NCBI GenBank assembly: GCA_950022295.1
Contig: OX465595.1
Coordinates: forward strand, 224,591,770 to 224,655,769
Origin: Bromus sterilis
Lineage: Eukaryota; Streptophyta; Magnoliopsida; Poales; Poaceae
Length of the DNA: 64,000 bases
Reading direction: 5' to 3'
The notes under the pieces are model-generated. The model was not told the DNA's origin and ran no database searches. It was given only the letters and a program-made list of their open reading frames with translations. Positions 42,961 through 54,929 of this stretch are shown one piece after another. A program made the position numbers and the translations under genes. Numbering within the stretch: position 1 is the first letter of the stretch; every line of letters starts with the position of its first letter.

Positions 42961-43600
42961 TAAAATCAGTGTCAACAAAACCACTTAACTCAGTGAGTTT
43001 GTTGAGGTGTATAATAGCCTCATCATTTTCTCTTCCATAAAACGGGTCAGCTTCAACCATACTAAAAGATTAATAGAGAAATCAAAAGCAGCATCTTTAA
43101 TGCTAATAGGAAAAGTGGCAAACTTGGGATCATGAAAAACTTGTTCTTCATAGCATGTTTTTCAAGTAGCTTCTTCATAGCATCAGGATCTTTAGAATTG
43201 TTACAATATGCGTAGTCTTGAATAAACTCATCATCAAGCTCAATGTAATCATCATCTTGGTAATGTGGAGCAATAGGAATTTCAACACTGGTGTGCTTTG
43301 CAGCCTAAAATTTTTGCAACTCAAGAAAAGGACCAAGTGAACCAGTTTCATCAAAAACAGTAGAAGCATCATCAAAAGAATCAGATTTATCACCAGACTC
43401 AGCAGAAATAGCATGTCAAGCATGTGGTGGAGGTGAAACAAGCTTAACTATAACGTAAGGTGAATCAAGTGCAAAGCTAGTATTGAGAGTAGTACCTTCT
43501 CTTGAAGTAGATGGTAAAATAGGAAACTTGGGTTTACCTTTCTTACCTATAGTGGATAAATTGCAGCAAGAAGAATAAGTCTGAAGTAGACTTATAAATA
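42961..43600 (-). pseudogene. Decayed Athila-type gag of A0
   Basis: Fragments match A2 gag (56419 onward) in order: GKKGKPKFPILPSTSREG, LDSPY, VSPPPHA, then EIPIAPHYQDDDYIELDDEF and LLEKHAMKNKF. Several in-frame stops and frameshifts separate them. It encodes no usable protein. Confidence 0.75.
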
Positions 43601-43641
43601 AAGCTATGCTCCCTGGCAACGACGCTAGAAAATACTCTAGA

Positions 43642-45035
43642 TGATTCACAAGTGTAGGGCATCACAATAGTCTTTGAGGGTAGTGTAACCCAATTTATAA
43701 ATTCGACACAAGGGGAGCCAAAGGATATTTATAACCTTTGACAATGGAAATGTCAATTCAATAACACCTGGAATGATACTTGCTTGGCAACAATTTATTA
43801 GTAGCAACGATGTGATGGTGGTAGCAGTGGTGATGGGAACAACATGAGCAAGGCAACGAAAGTAAAAGGGACAAAGTAAAGCAACGAGTAACCAGTGGGA
43901 TTAAAGCATTGTAGGCTGAGGGATGGATGATCGGGAGCTGCATGGGTAAGATAGATCAAGTAGTGGCCATTACAGGGGGCACGACACACAGAAAGTAAAT
44001 AATCATCTAGGAAAATTCAAACATTAGGCATGTACCCGAAATGTAGTTGTACGTGCTTGCCATAAGAACTTGCACAACATATTTTGTCCTGTCATCCGGT
44101 TTTCAGAGGGGACAAAAGGAACTAATGGATATTAAGGTTCTCATGTTAAACAGAACCATAACAAAGCATTAACAATCTATGGATACATGTAATCCTAAAG
44201 TTATAGTCCATCCCCTTTGGTGTCCCAAGCTGTCAACATTGAGATTCCCGGTTCTGGACTATAACAGGTGCATACAACTTGTAGATAGGATCAAGAAAAA
44301 GAATATACTCATGAAAATATAAGAAATTCATATCTGAAATCATGGCACTTGGGTCTTAGTGTAAAGCATTAAGATCAACAAGATGCAACAAATATGATAA
44401 ACATCATATTAGATGATAAGCAACATGCCCCCGAACAATATGATAAACTATTACATGATAAATCTCATCCAATCCCTACCATCCCTTTTGCCCACAACAG
44501 GGAATGGTGATGACCCAAGTTCCATTGATGGAAGTTGGAGTGGTGATGGTGATGACGATGGCGACGAATTCCCCTCGCCGGAGGCCAAAACTGCCACCAG
44601 ATAAGATCTCCTGAGGAAGGACAGAGGTGATGGAGGCTTTGCGACGGAAGTTGGAGATATGAGCGATGTTTTGAGGGTTTCCGATCGAGCGTAAAAATAT
44701 AGGCCAAATGGGGGCCTGGGGGTGACCCCACTTGGACAAGCGGCCAGGTGGCGCTGTCCGCCCCTGGTTGCGCCCTCTGGTCGCCTGGACCAAAGAAAAC
44801 ACCCCTCCGGGCCTCCTTCTGGCTCTGTGGGTCTTCCGGTAAGTTGGAATTTCTAAAAAATTTGGGATTTTTCTCAAAAACTTCATTTTTCACTTTTTCC
44901 TACACAAAAAATAGACATACAGGCAACTCTACTGAAAACCACATCAGTCCGGGTTAGTTCCATTCAAATCATGCAAGAATGAGGCAAAACAATAGTAAAA
45001 GTGTTTGGGAAAGTAGATACATTTAGAACGTATCA
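43642..45035 (-). repeat. 5' LTR of A0 (1394 bp)
   Basis: The left border is TGATTCACAAGTGTAGG and the right border is AGAACGTATCA. On the minus strand it begins TGATACGTTCTAAATG and aligns with the A2 LTR at 54930-56331 (1402 bp). Confidence 0.85.
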
Positions 45036-46013
45036 ACACCACTTTCCGGCGTCGTTGGTCGCCGCCGCCGCCCTCTACGCCGGACTCCCTCGAGCGCCTA
45101 CGCTTCTACGCGTTTCGCTGGTCGTGCACCAACCACTGCTTTACTGTTCCCGCAAGGTGTTCGACACTTTTCCCACAAGGTACCATGGATAGTGGAGATG
45201 AGTTCTATTTCAAGAATTTAATTTGTTCATCGGATGATTCGTCAAACGACGAGGATTTCGTGGTGGGTACTTTAGTCGTGAACTACCACATTGCTAGGCA
45301 GCTGCCGAGGTATAGGGGTTCTATTCTAGGCCATGAACCTTGGTTGGTTGGATTGCAACCGAGAGACCGGTCACATGCTTCTCTATGATGATTAATTTAA
45401 GTGCCCTAAACCATTGTTCATAGCCAAGCATTTTTTACATTGATTTAGGATGGATAAACATGTGTTCAACCGCATTAGAGAGGGCCAGTGGTAGCATATG
45501 ATGAATGCTTCAAATGCAAAAAAACATGCTATTGTAAATGTTGGTTTTTCTTCTTATCAAAAGTGAACTACTGCTATCTGGATGCTTGCATACGAAATCC
45601 CTGTGATCTTGTAGATGTGTATGTTCGCATAGCTGAATCCACATGTCTTGCATCACTTTACAGGTTTTGCATGTCCGTGATAGCAGGGTTTGGCCCAGAG
45701 TATTTGACGGAACCCGATGAGGCTGACAATACTGGATTGTTAGCAATCAATGAGGCGAGAGGGTTTCCTGGGATGCTTGATAGCATATATTGCATGCATT
45801 GGGAGTGGAAGAACTATCCATTTTCTTCGCAGGGACGGTTTAAAGGTCATGTGAAAGCATGCATATAGTGATACTTGAGGCCGTGGCATTTCATGATCTC
45901 TGGATATGGCATGGTTGGTTCCCACAATGACATCAACATGCTTCAGAGATCTCCGGTGTTTGGTAGGCTAGCTGATGTGCTAAACTATTACTTTCCCTTC
46001 AAGTTTCCTAGTC
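45036..46013 (+). pseudogene. PIF/Harbinger transposase remnant
   Basis: Three frames in series (45185-45388, 45488-45868, 45875-46010) resemble the plant PIF/Harbinger nuclease. Recognisable parts are an N-terminal segment (RGSILGHEPW), FRMDKHVFNRI read between the frames, INEARGFPGMLDSIYCMHWE and GSHNDINMLQRSPVF. The first catalytic Asp, expected just before CMHW, is Tyr. Frameshifts lie near 45400, 45550 and 45870. The 3' part is lost where the next Copia element begins. I see no terminal inverted repeats or TAA/TTA target site. The upstream 150 bp (45036-45184) are GC-rich and may be its leader. Confidence 0.78.
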
Positions 46014-46472
46014 TAGGTCGGCTTGTAATGGCCTATATAAACCCTTGTAACGCCGCCACAATCAATCAATATTGTTCTATCCAATCTTACATCGTATCAG
46101 ATTGCCGATCCTAGGGCATGGCTCCCCTCCCACACCGCCGCCGCTTACTGCCTGGCTACTACGGGCAGCGGGATGCTCTCCTCGCCTCCAGAGCCATTGC
46201 CAACGCGGCACCATCTTCCTCTACCGTTTCTCTCGTTCCACCAATTCCTCCCACCGTCTCTTTCACCGATACAATCTCCGATGGCAGCTCCTATATTCCC
46301 ATAAACTTCAATCTCAACTCCCAAAACAACTACCACTGGCGCCACTTCTTTGATGTATCTAGGGCGATCCAATATACGCTCCCACATCGCCCCCACCTCC
46401 GTTCCTCAACCACATGATCCCAAGTGGGTCAAGGATAATCTTGCCATCATAAAATGGATCTACATGCGCGTC
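46014..46472 (+). mobile_element. Second short-LTR Copia element C2, 5' end only
   Basis: A TATA-like CTATATAAACCC (46032-46043) is followed by an LTR end at about 46091 (TCTTACA) and TCGTATCAGA, a near-match to the initiator tRNA-Met primer site. A gag start lies at 46118 (MAPLPHRRR) with INFNLNSQNNYHW and, after a frameshift, the conserved Trp segment of Copia gag. It is cut at 46472 by B2. The left LTR border is not clear. Confidence 0.6.
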
Positions 46473-48598
46473 TGATGGCACTGGTTAGTGCTCCTCGTTG
46501 GCTACCCCAAGTGGAAGGTTATGTTGTAGAGAGCAACAAATTTCCCTCGGTGAAGATACCAAGGTTTGTCTCCAGTAAGAAACCAAGTGCAACAAGAAGG
46601 TGACAACGGCGCCAGAGATTCCCTGGTGCCTAGGTTGACGTGGTCCTGCACACAAACGCAAATAACTTTGCTCCCAACGAGTCAGAGAGGTTGTCAATCT
46701 CTCTGGTCTTGTTGTTTACAAAGGGTCAAAACACAAGGGTGGAAATAGTAGTGGTGATTGCAACGGAAAGGAAATAAAAGCAGTAAATTGAAGTAGTGTA
46801 AACTATGATGGAAATATGGATCGGGGTCCCATGATTTTGACTAGTGATGTCTCTCTCTCAAAAGACAAAAACAACTATGTTGGGTGAACAAATTACAGCT
46901 GGAAAATTGACAGAATTATAAACGGACTGCAATACTATTATGCTACAAGAAAGCTAGAGTCTCAATCATGCGGGCATTACACCAAAACAAGTAGACCGTT
47001 TATCAATCAGCATCTACTCACTAATCATCCACCTTGAGATATCTATCCAGAACATCTCGGTGGTATTAAGTGGCCAACCTCATCCAAACTATAGGCTCAA
47101 ATCAACGGACGACTACCTTAACACTCTATCTGTAATGTAAGCAATCCTTGCAACCGTAGTTTCAAGCACCGCTGTTTTTTCCCTGGTGGCAACAACACAT
47201 CCCCTAGGCTCATGTTTCTCTCACTCAAGCTAGACATCGGAGGGCATGAACCCAGAATCATGCATAATGATCCCTCTTGGAGTTAAAATCTACTACTTGA
47301 CCAAAGCAACGTAACGGGGAACATGCAAGAACAGTCAAGAACTAAAATATAAAGGTAAATCAAATATATTACTCATCACAAACTGAACATAATCTCATAA
47401 TCCATCGGATCCCATCAAACACGGCAAAGTTGACGAGGGGATACCCCCACGACTCCTCGGCACGAGGGTAACTAGTGTGTGTTAAGATAGAAGGCCCACT
47501 AGAAGCCTCGACTGGCCCAAGATCAACCCACCCGAAGCACCGACGACTACACCGACATGGAGTCCAATGCGTTTTCCGCCAAGACTAGCTAGATTAGGAA
47601 ATCACCTTTATAAACCTATAAGAACTCTTTGAGACCTAGCCTAGTATATAAAGGCTGGGAGAGGGGGCGTCTAGGTCATCCAATCTCGCATAGCTACACC
47701 TTCGGCAAGAGCAATCTCGCCGAGACCTCCACTGTAATATCCTCCACCATCGAATCGGAAGTAGGGGTTTACCGATCGAGGACCCTGAACCTAGGTAATC
47801 CCCGTCTCCTGTTAGCCGACGAGAATCATGGACCTGCACTCCCATATCTACGATCTAAACCAGGGGTTCCTAACCATGGGATTTGCCGAGGCTGATCGTC
47901 GTCAATAGCAAAACAGGAACTAATACATAGGTGCCTAGATCGTGATAGACAGCTCACAAGGGCTAAACATTGAACAACAAGATTGGAGAGAAGACATCGC
48001 ATAACTACTGGTCATGGACCCATGATCCAAGGGGGACTACTCACGGCACAACCCAGAGGCGATCATGGTGGTGGAGAGACCTCGGGAGGTCAATCCTCCC
48101 TCCGGCAGGGTGCCAGGACATCTTCTCCTGGCGATCCGGAGATCGAGATCGCGGCGGCAGCGGACTAGTGGCTGAAATCGCGTAATGGTGCTCCTCCTGA
48201 TGTTTTCTGTATCGAGGGAAATAAATAGGAGAAGGCGGGGCTCGAGAGGAGGCCCCACCTAAGGCATGCAATGCACGGAAGGCGCGGCCTACCCCTTGGC
48301 CGCGCCGGGTGGCCTCCTGACCAGGGTGTGGGCCCCCTCCAGCCCTCCTTCGGGCTTCTGGAGTCTTCTGTCACGCTGATTTTTTATCTGATTTTTCTGG
48401 AATTTTCCAAGAACTTTTATATTTGGAATTTTCCTGCAATGCACGGATAACAACTGACAGAAACTGGCACTGGGCACTGAATTAGTAGTTTAGTTCAAAA
48501 TATGTTGTAAATGATATGAAAGTGTAGCAAAGCATATAGAATATCACAAATATAAGCATGGAGCCAGAAGAAATTATAGATATGTTTGGGACGTATCA
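46473..48598 (-). repeat. 3' LTR of B2 (2126 bp, with a 474-bp insert)
   Basis: It begins TGATGGCACTGG and ends GGGACGTATCA. Without the insert at 47431-47904 the length is 1652 bp, equal to the B1 LTR within a few bases. Confidence 0.88.
47431..47904. mobile_element. 474-bp insert in the B2 LTR with TG...CA ends, possible small solo LTR
   Basis: It is absent from the B1 and B3 LTRs at the same place. The ends TGACGAGG and CGTCGTCA are short inverted repeats, and a TATA-like GTATATAAAGG lies at about 47644, as in an LTR promoter. Flanking five bases (AAAGT and ATAGC) do not match, so a target duplication is not supported. The family is not recognised. Confidence 0.6.
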
Positions 48599-50743
48599 AC
48601 ATACCCAAGCTTAATTTCTGGTCGTCCTCGAGCGGGTAAATGATGACAAAGATAATTTCTATGGTGACAGGATACCAACAAAGATTTGAACTTTAAAGTA
48701 CACCAAGTAAGGTATGTAAGTCCAGTCAAGAAAATAACAAGCATGAGTCTATATCTAGTATTGAAACTAGCAAAGTAATAACATAAAGGTGCAAGAGCTC
48801 TCGCTGTCCTTGACTCGAATGTCTCCAATCGGTGTTTCTTATGCAAGAAAGTGGGAGATGGGTTTAGAGCATAAAACTACTACTACTTGTTGAGAACTCA
48901 ATCTACTAAAACTTCACACTTACTCTCCTTTGGAATCTTATTGTGACTCGTCCCCAGACCAATTGCCAGGTACAAGTCAAACTGAGCCTCTCCCTTTCGA
49001 TTTTGAGCACTCATGCAATGAATGAGCGCGAGCAAGATTATTTTTCACTTAGGATGCCTAATAGAATAAATGATGGGGAAGGAAGATAAAAAGGTATGAA
49101 AGGCTCACATTAATGAGGAAAATCACAGGCGAGAGAAAGCCAAATGATAGATATGATGTGAGGAGTAGGGATTGCCATGCAACGGATGCACATATGATCT
49201 ATGGGAAGCTATCTAATGGAACTAGTGAGGGTGCATCCAACTTGCTTGCTCAAGAATACCTAGCGCTCATTTGACGAGGCTTATCATTGGAATATACAAG
49301 CCAAGTTCTATAGTGAAAGGATGCCCACATAGTTATGCATGAATGATATGAAACTCTCTATGAAGTACAAATACTGCTTTGGAACACGAGTGTCGATCTT
49401 TCAAAAGGATTATCTCTCATTTGTCCTATTTTGCTCTTTCTATTTGTCTCTCATTTGTCCTCTTTGGGATCTTTTCATGTATATTCTTTTGGGATCTTTT
49501 ATTTGTGTCCTCTTTGGGATCTTTTGCTCACTTTAAGGGCAACACTATATATTTTAAAAGGATGTAGAATATCACACACTTAACAAGAAGTACTCAACAT
49601 AAAGAAAACTGAAACTGAATCATGATGTATGCAAATGTATGCCTCTGCTACTGTAGCAAGATATGCAATGATACTAGCGCATCATGTAGCAATTATAAGG
49701 GTAATTCCCAACTAGCATGCGGCCCTATGATCAAGAAAAATCATGTATGACAATATAAGATCAAGTCGTGAAAATATGGATGTTGCATGGAAATGTATGG
49801 CTATGGAAATGCCTTGATATGTAGGTATGGTGGTTGTTTTGAGGAAGATATAATGAGGCTTATGATGGTAGAGCGTATCATGCCAAGGGTTTGGATGCAC
49901 CGGTGAAGTTTGCACCGACTCTCAAGATGAGAAAGGGCAATGCACGGTACCGAAGAGGCTAGTAAAATATGGATGGTGGAAGTGCCAACAATCGAATACT
50001 CGCATTAGTCAAAGAAACTCATCCACTTATTATCGGTAACTTTCTATCTAGTCAGGAGATTCACAAAGAGACAAGTACCCCTAGGAGGAGTGTATGGGAG
50101 TTTGGTTATCCTTGCGCATCCTTGAACCATGATGACGTGAGGGTACTCTATATATTACAACCCCTCAACTAATTTTTGTAATTTTCGAAAATAAGCACGT
50201 TCAACCAAAATATGACACATATCACTAAAAGGCTTGATCTCTTGACACGCAGAAGTCCAAACATTACTCAAAACAATACCTCAAGACTATTGCAAGTTAC
50301 TACTAAACTTATAATAGCGACCTCAATTAGCTACTCAAACTAAGACACACATTCAGTGCAACAAGCCAACTCTCTAAACAAGATACGCATAAAACTGAAG
50401 AGAGTTCTAGCAGAAACAACCTAAATAAAAGCTCTTAAAGATAAACATGAAAAACAAGAGCTAAACATGACAACAGCTAGAAAAAGTAAAGAACACTCAA
50501 CAAAGATAAGTATGAAAACTATGAGCATTATAGGAAAAAGTGGAGCGTGTTTCTCTCCCAAACAAGGTATGGTAGGGTCCAACTTGTTATGAAAAGAAAA
50601 GAAAAATAAACAAAGCAAAGCAAACTAAAAAGTAAATGCAACACCCTCCAAGCATAGCACATTATATATGAGTTAATAAAAATATAGTGTGGAGAAGGAC
50701 GAACTGATGATTGCTGATGGAGAAGGTCATGCACGGGGGCATC
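48599..50743 (-). other. B2 noncoding internal region with empty sites
   Basis: No credible ORF. It is collinear with B1 segments 2050-2761, 6463-7110, 16976-17528 and 21999-22490. The three large insertions of B1 are absent here (junctions near 49316, 49963 and 50255). It is cut by A1 after GGGGGCATC. Confidence 0.85.
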
Positions 50744-51885
50744 TGATGACCCACAAGTGTAGGGGATCGCGATAGTCTTCGCGGGTAAGATAACCCAATT
50801 TATTGATTTTACACAAGGGGAGCCAAAGAATATTTATAAGCTTTCACAGTTGACTTGTCAATTCAACCGCACCTGAAATATACTTGCTTGGAAAAGAGAT
50901 TTTAGTAGCAAGGTGATGTGTACATGATGGTGGCAACGGATATAGTGGTGGTAAAGCAACGAAAGTGAAAAAGGTAAAAGTAAAGTAACTTGTAACCAGC
51001 AGAATTAAAACACTGTAGGCTAGGGGGCGGATGGTTCGGAGCTGCATGAATGAGAAATATCATGTAATTTACTTGGGGCAAGGAACACAGAAAAGTAATG
51101 ATCATCTAGGCAAATATCAAACATTAGGCATGTATCCCAAGGGTAGTTGTGCGTGCTTGTAATAAGAACTTGCACAACATCTTTTTTCCTACCATGCCGC
51201 TACAAACGGGGACAAAAGGAACTTATGGAGATTAAGGTGCTCCTGTCAAAAAGCACCGGAACAAAGCATTAACAATCAATGGATACATGGAATCCTCAAA
51301 TTATAGTCCATCCCCTTTGGTGTCCCAAGCTGTCCCCATTGGGATCGCTGGTTCCGGACTATAACAGATGCATACTAATCATAGCTAGGATCAAGAACAC
51401 AAATATATTCATGAAAACACATAGCGTTCAGATCTGAAATCACGGCACTCGGGCCAAAAGTGACAAGCATGAAGCACAACAAGTAGTATCAAAGATGATA
51501 AACACCAAAGTAGATGATAGGAAACATGCCCCCAACAATCTTACAAACTATTACATGATCTAACTCATCCAATCCCTACCATCCCCTTTGCCTACAGCGG
51601 GGAATTACTCACACATGAAAGGATTAGTCATGGAAGGGTGATGGAGTGGCGATGGTGATGACGATGGAGATGATTCCCCCTCACCGGAGCGCCTGGGTGG
51701 TGGCGGCTCCGCGACGAGAATTGGCAAAACGACTTTTGTTCTGGGGTTTCTCTGTCTCGGGTAAAAATAGGAGTCGAGATAGGGCACCAGAGGGGGTGGG
51801 ACCCACCCAGGCACCCTGTTGGCGCAGCCTGGACAAGGGGCATCCCCCTCTGGCCCCTCTTCTGACATCTGGTTCCTCCCGGTGC
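50744..51885 (-). repeat. 3' LTR of A1, 5'-truncated
   Basis: The left border TGATGACCCACAAGTGTAGGG is the LTR end. The sequence aligns with A2's LTR from about 55123 to its end, and the first 190-195 bp (TGATACG onward) are missing at the junction with the internal region. Confidence 0.8.
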
Positions 51886-53829
51886 TGCGCCAAGCTTAGC
51901 ATATTGCTTGTCCTCAAGCAATTCAGTTCCACGAACTGGACGCGACAAAGAAAACTTTGAAAAACTTTTTTACTTCATTAGATGTATATAAGCATGTACT
52001 ACGAACAAGACTAGAAAGTGTTAGAACAATGCTACAAAGACAATGCACGAAGCAATCCTTCTTTCATATAAAAAGTTTCAGACAACCAAGAATGAATAAT
52101 ATGCTACTGAAAATCAAAACAGGATCAAAATCCACATGACTTGAACATACTAGAATGCTATCTCGCTAGCCTCCATGAGTGAATCAAAACATAAATGCAG
52201 AAGCTCCTTCGGAGTTTTAGAGGAGACTAGAAATAAATATTACAGAATGAGTGATATCACAAACATGCAGAAGACAATGTGGTACTTTTGAACAATGCAC
52301 ATTACACTCAGAATGATAATTATGCTCTCAATAGTTGGTGTGTTCAAGTAAGAAGGGGAGACTGTCGAACCGTGGCTTTTGATGGCAAGGTTGAAAACCC
52401 GTGGCTGGAAGCAAAGACTAAACAAGTACCTGAGCTCGTGGTTTTGAAAACAGATATAAAATGTTTTTGAGAGTGTAACTTTCCAGTCAACGGTAACGGT
52501 AGAGGTCCTCAATATCTTCCATATTAACGGCGGTTCCCATGCTTTTTTATTATGCCTACACTTGTGTTCCCTTTCCATCAATCATAAACAGTCTATGGCC
52601 AGCAATAATTGTGTGGTGCCTTTTATCCTGCCTCAATTATGGAAGCGAAGATTGTGATTCTCCATCCACCTATCATTAGCAGTTGGTGGCCAACATTTTT
52701 AGTTCCATTTCATTCCGTCATCATGTATGGAGGGCAAGTGCGAGCTTTTGTTAAAATGTGAAACAAGTGAGAACTGGGAATTCTCCAGACCGGCCTCTGC
52801 TTGATATATTTGACTAGATTAAACATTCTCAAGGAGTAAAACATTTTTAGCATGGAAGATAATGATTCCCCCTATGCCCCATGAGCTTGTACGGATGCAA
52901 AGAGAGAAGTGCATTTGAATGATTTTGAGATGTTACAAGAAAATCTTCGTTAGGATCGCCGGTAAATACCATATATAGGAAGGTATGGTGGACTCACATG
53001 GCATGACTGGTTTCAAGGATTTTGGATGCACAAGCAGAATTCCACTTAGTACAGGCGAAGGCTAGCAAAAGACAGGGAAGTGACAAAACTAGAGAGCAAT
53101 AACGGTCATAATCATGCAGAGCGACAAAGCAACATTGAATCGGGCATGAAAGTGATATAACTATTCTGATATAAGAAGATCATCAAGGCAAAATAGACTT
53201 TCAGTCATTAAAATGTGTGAGCATGTGCCAAGTCAATCCAAAAATTCTCCGAAGGGAAAATACCACTTCAATATGCCAAATCATGAAAAAGCAATGCATG
53301 TATATTATTTCAATAACACATTATGCACTCTAACTATTTGAGACTAGTCACAAGAAAGCATGAACTACTGGGAAAACATTGTAAACATAGCACTATGTCG
53401 CTACAAGTTGGTCTGTAGATCATAAGTACAGGCATATGTACAAAGGTAGAAACAAAAAGAGTTCATACCGGCTTTCCTTGTTGCATCCCTTCCGTCTATC
53501 TTCGTCATTATTGCCTCGTCGCTTGCACAATCGAACGTGGAAGAATATAATTAAGTGTAATTGCAACCATGGACGTGAGCTGAACTCTGCAAACAAAGCA
53601 AACTAAAGAGATAAAGGAAATCTTTTTGGGTTTTTCAAAGGTTAATCGAAAGAAAGAGAAAAGAGAATTTTTTTTGTTGTTTTTGCAATTTAATAAAGAA
53701 CAAACAAGAATAGGGAAAAACTTTGAAAATATTAAAGTGAACACATGGATGATACAATGAAAGGGGAGAAGGGTACGTACTCACCCAAGCATAGGCTTTT
53801 GACCTAAGTAGGGCTCGGCTACTGCGGGC
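51886..53829 (-). other. A1 noncoding internal region
   Basis: AT-rich sequence between the terminal ORF and the LTR. The short open frames have no family resemblance. CTTGAGGACAAGCAATATGC near the LTR is the conserved pre-polypurine segment of this type of element. Confidence 0.6.
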
Positions 53830-54922
53830 CTAGGAGCTCCCTCCGGCTTCGAGATAGTACTGGTACGTCCATCCGTCGTACGAGGTCTCGGGTGCATAGA
53901 CGGACATCCTGTTGTCCTCCCAACAAGAAGGTCCGTCGCCCCACTGGGCAACAGGTTCCTCCTGGGGAGGTGGAATCTCCTCCGGCTCCTCCTCCTTGAG
54001 AGAAACTCCCTCCATGGGGTTGTAGAACTGCTGCTGGATCACGAACTCATCCAAGTCACCCACGGTGAAATACCATCCGTTCCTGATAGTATAATCAAAC
54101 AAAAGTGGTGTAGGTAGACGGATCTCGCGAGTAGTATTCTCGCCAAACCTCATAACATAAACAAGGTTCCCAAACTGAGAAGTCCTAGTAACAAACTCAT
54201 GCCTCTTCATAGCATCAAAATCAAATCTCAAGAAAGGAAAAGGCTCATCATTAACACGTGAAGTGTGCACAAGCCGCTCAAGAATAAGCATGTCATAAAT
54301 GCCACCAAAGTGAGGCCCCTTGACGTTGTTGGCGACAAGGCGGCGAGCAATCAAAGCACCAATATTATACTTGGTATCTCCTAAGAGGGCGGCTGCCAAG
54401 ATAGCAATATTTGGACCCGAAATGTTGCTCGTGTTGTCACGAGCTAACACCCCTCGAGAAATATAGTATGTGCTGATGTGGGGAAACAAAATACTGGAAA
54501 TCTTCCCCCGATGAACGTATTTCGGATCCTTGCTGCAAAGGGAAGCGAACAGGGCCCTCAACTCGTAGGGCTGAGTAGGTATCCGAGTCTTCCCAACATT
54601 CCGCACAACTAAAATATCACACAATTCTTCTAGCGGCATGGTGATAACTTTCTCATATATTCTAAATTCAACCATGGAAGTTCTATCATTTTATATAAAC
54701 CAGTTGATAAAATAATAAGTGAGTTTTGGATACTGTGGCACACGGTGTGTCACAAGGTGTGTCAAGCCTGCATCTGCATGCACAAAGGTTATCAAACTCA
54801 TCTTTAATATCTGCCGCCATAAGAAAATTGAAACACGGGTACGTCAAGGCAAGCGCCGTGTCCGTCTCGTGGAGCAACTCCCGTGGCACGATATCGTACA
54901 TGTAGCTCATCCTCGCAGCAGA
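53830..54922 (-). pseudogene. ATHILA ORF (env-position protein) of A1, frameshifted and 5'-truncated
   Basis: The frame 53830-54675 (281 codons) contains LEELCDILVVRNVGKT, LVANNVKGPHFGGIYDMLI and FDAMKRHEF, resembling the ATHILA ORF-1 family encoded downstream of pol in Athila elements. An upstream piece in another frame (54686-54922: MYDIVPRELLHETDTALAL, AADIKDEFDNL) belongs to the same protein. The frame breaks between 54676 and 54690, and A2 cuts off the N-terminus at 54929. The acidic, proline-rich C-terminal tail (EEEPEEIPPPQEEP) is intact. The family's function is not established. Confidence 0.72.
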
Positions 54923-54929
54923 GGATGAG

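Larger units (their letters stand above)
42961..45035 (-). mobile_element. Athila-like Gypsy element A0, 5' LTR and decayed gag only
   Basis: The LTR 43642-45035 is followed on the minus strand by a degenerate primer site (about 43609-43628) and a gag remnant to about 42961. The rest is missing or unrecognisable. A1 and A2 belong to the same family. Confidence 0.75.
46473..50743 (-). mobile_element. Second copy of the B family (B2), 3' part
   Basis: The 3' LTR (46473-48598), polypurine tract (48599-48612) and internal region (to 50743) are collinear with B1. The internal region is interrupted by A1 at 50743/50744. The 5' part, including gag and the other LTR, should lie to the right of the window. 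Target duplication GCGTC at 46468-46472 has no visible partner. Confidence 0.85.
50744..54929 (-). mobile_element. Athila-like Gypsy element A1, 3' part
   Basis: On the minus strand: ATHILA-type ORF remnant (53830-54922), long noncoding internal region (51886-53829), a polypurine-like AAGCTTGG at 51890-51897, then an LTR lacking its first 200 bp or so (50744-51885). The upstream part (gag, pol, 5' LTR) is displaced by A2 to the right of the window. GCATC at 50739-50743 is the expected target duplication. Confidence 0.78.

Noticed and set aside
43642..45035. A0, A1 and A2 LTRs as three LTRs of a single element
   Set aside because: A0 and A1 are on the minus strand and A2 on the plus strand; each is followed by its own internal sequence and they have different flanks.
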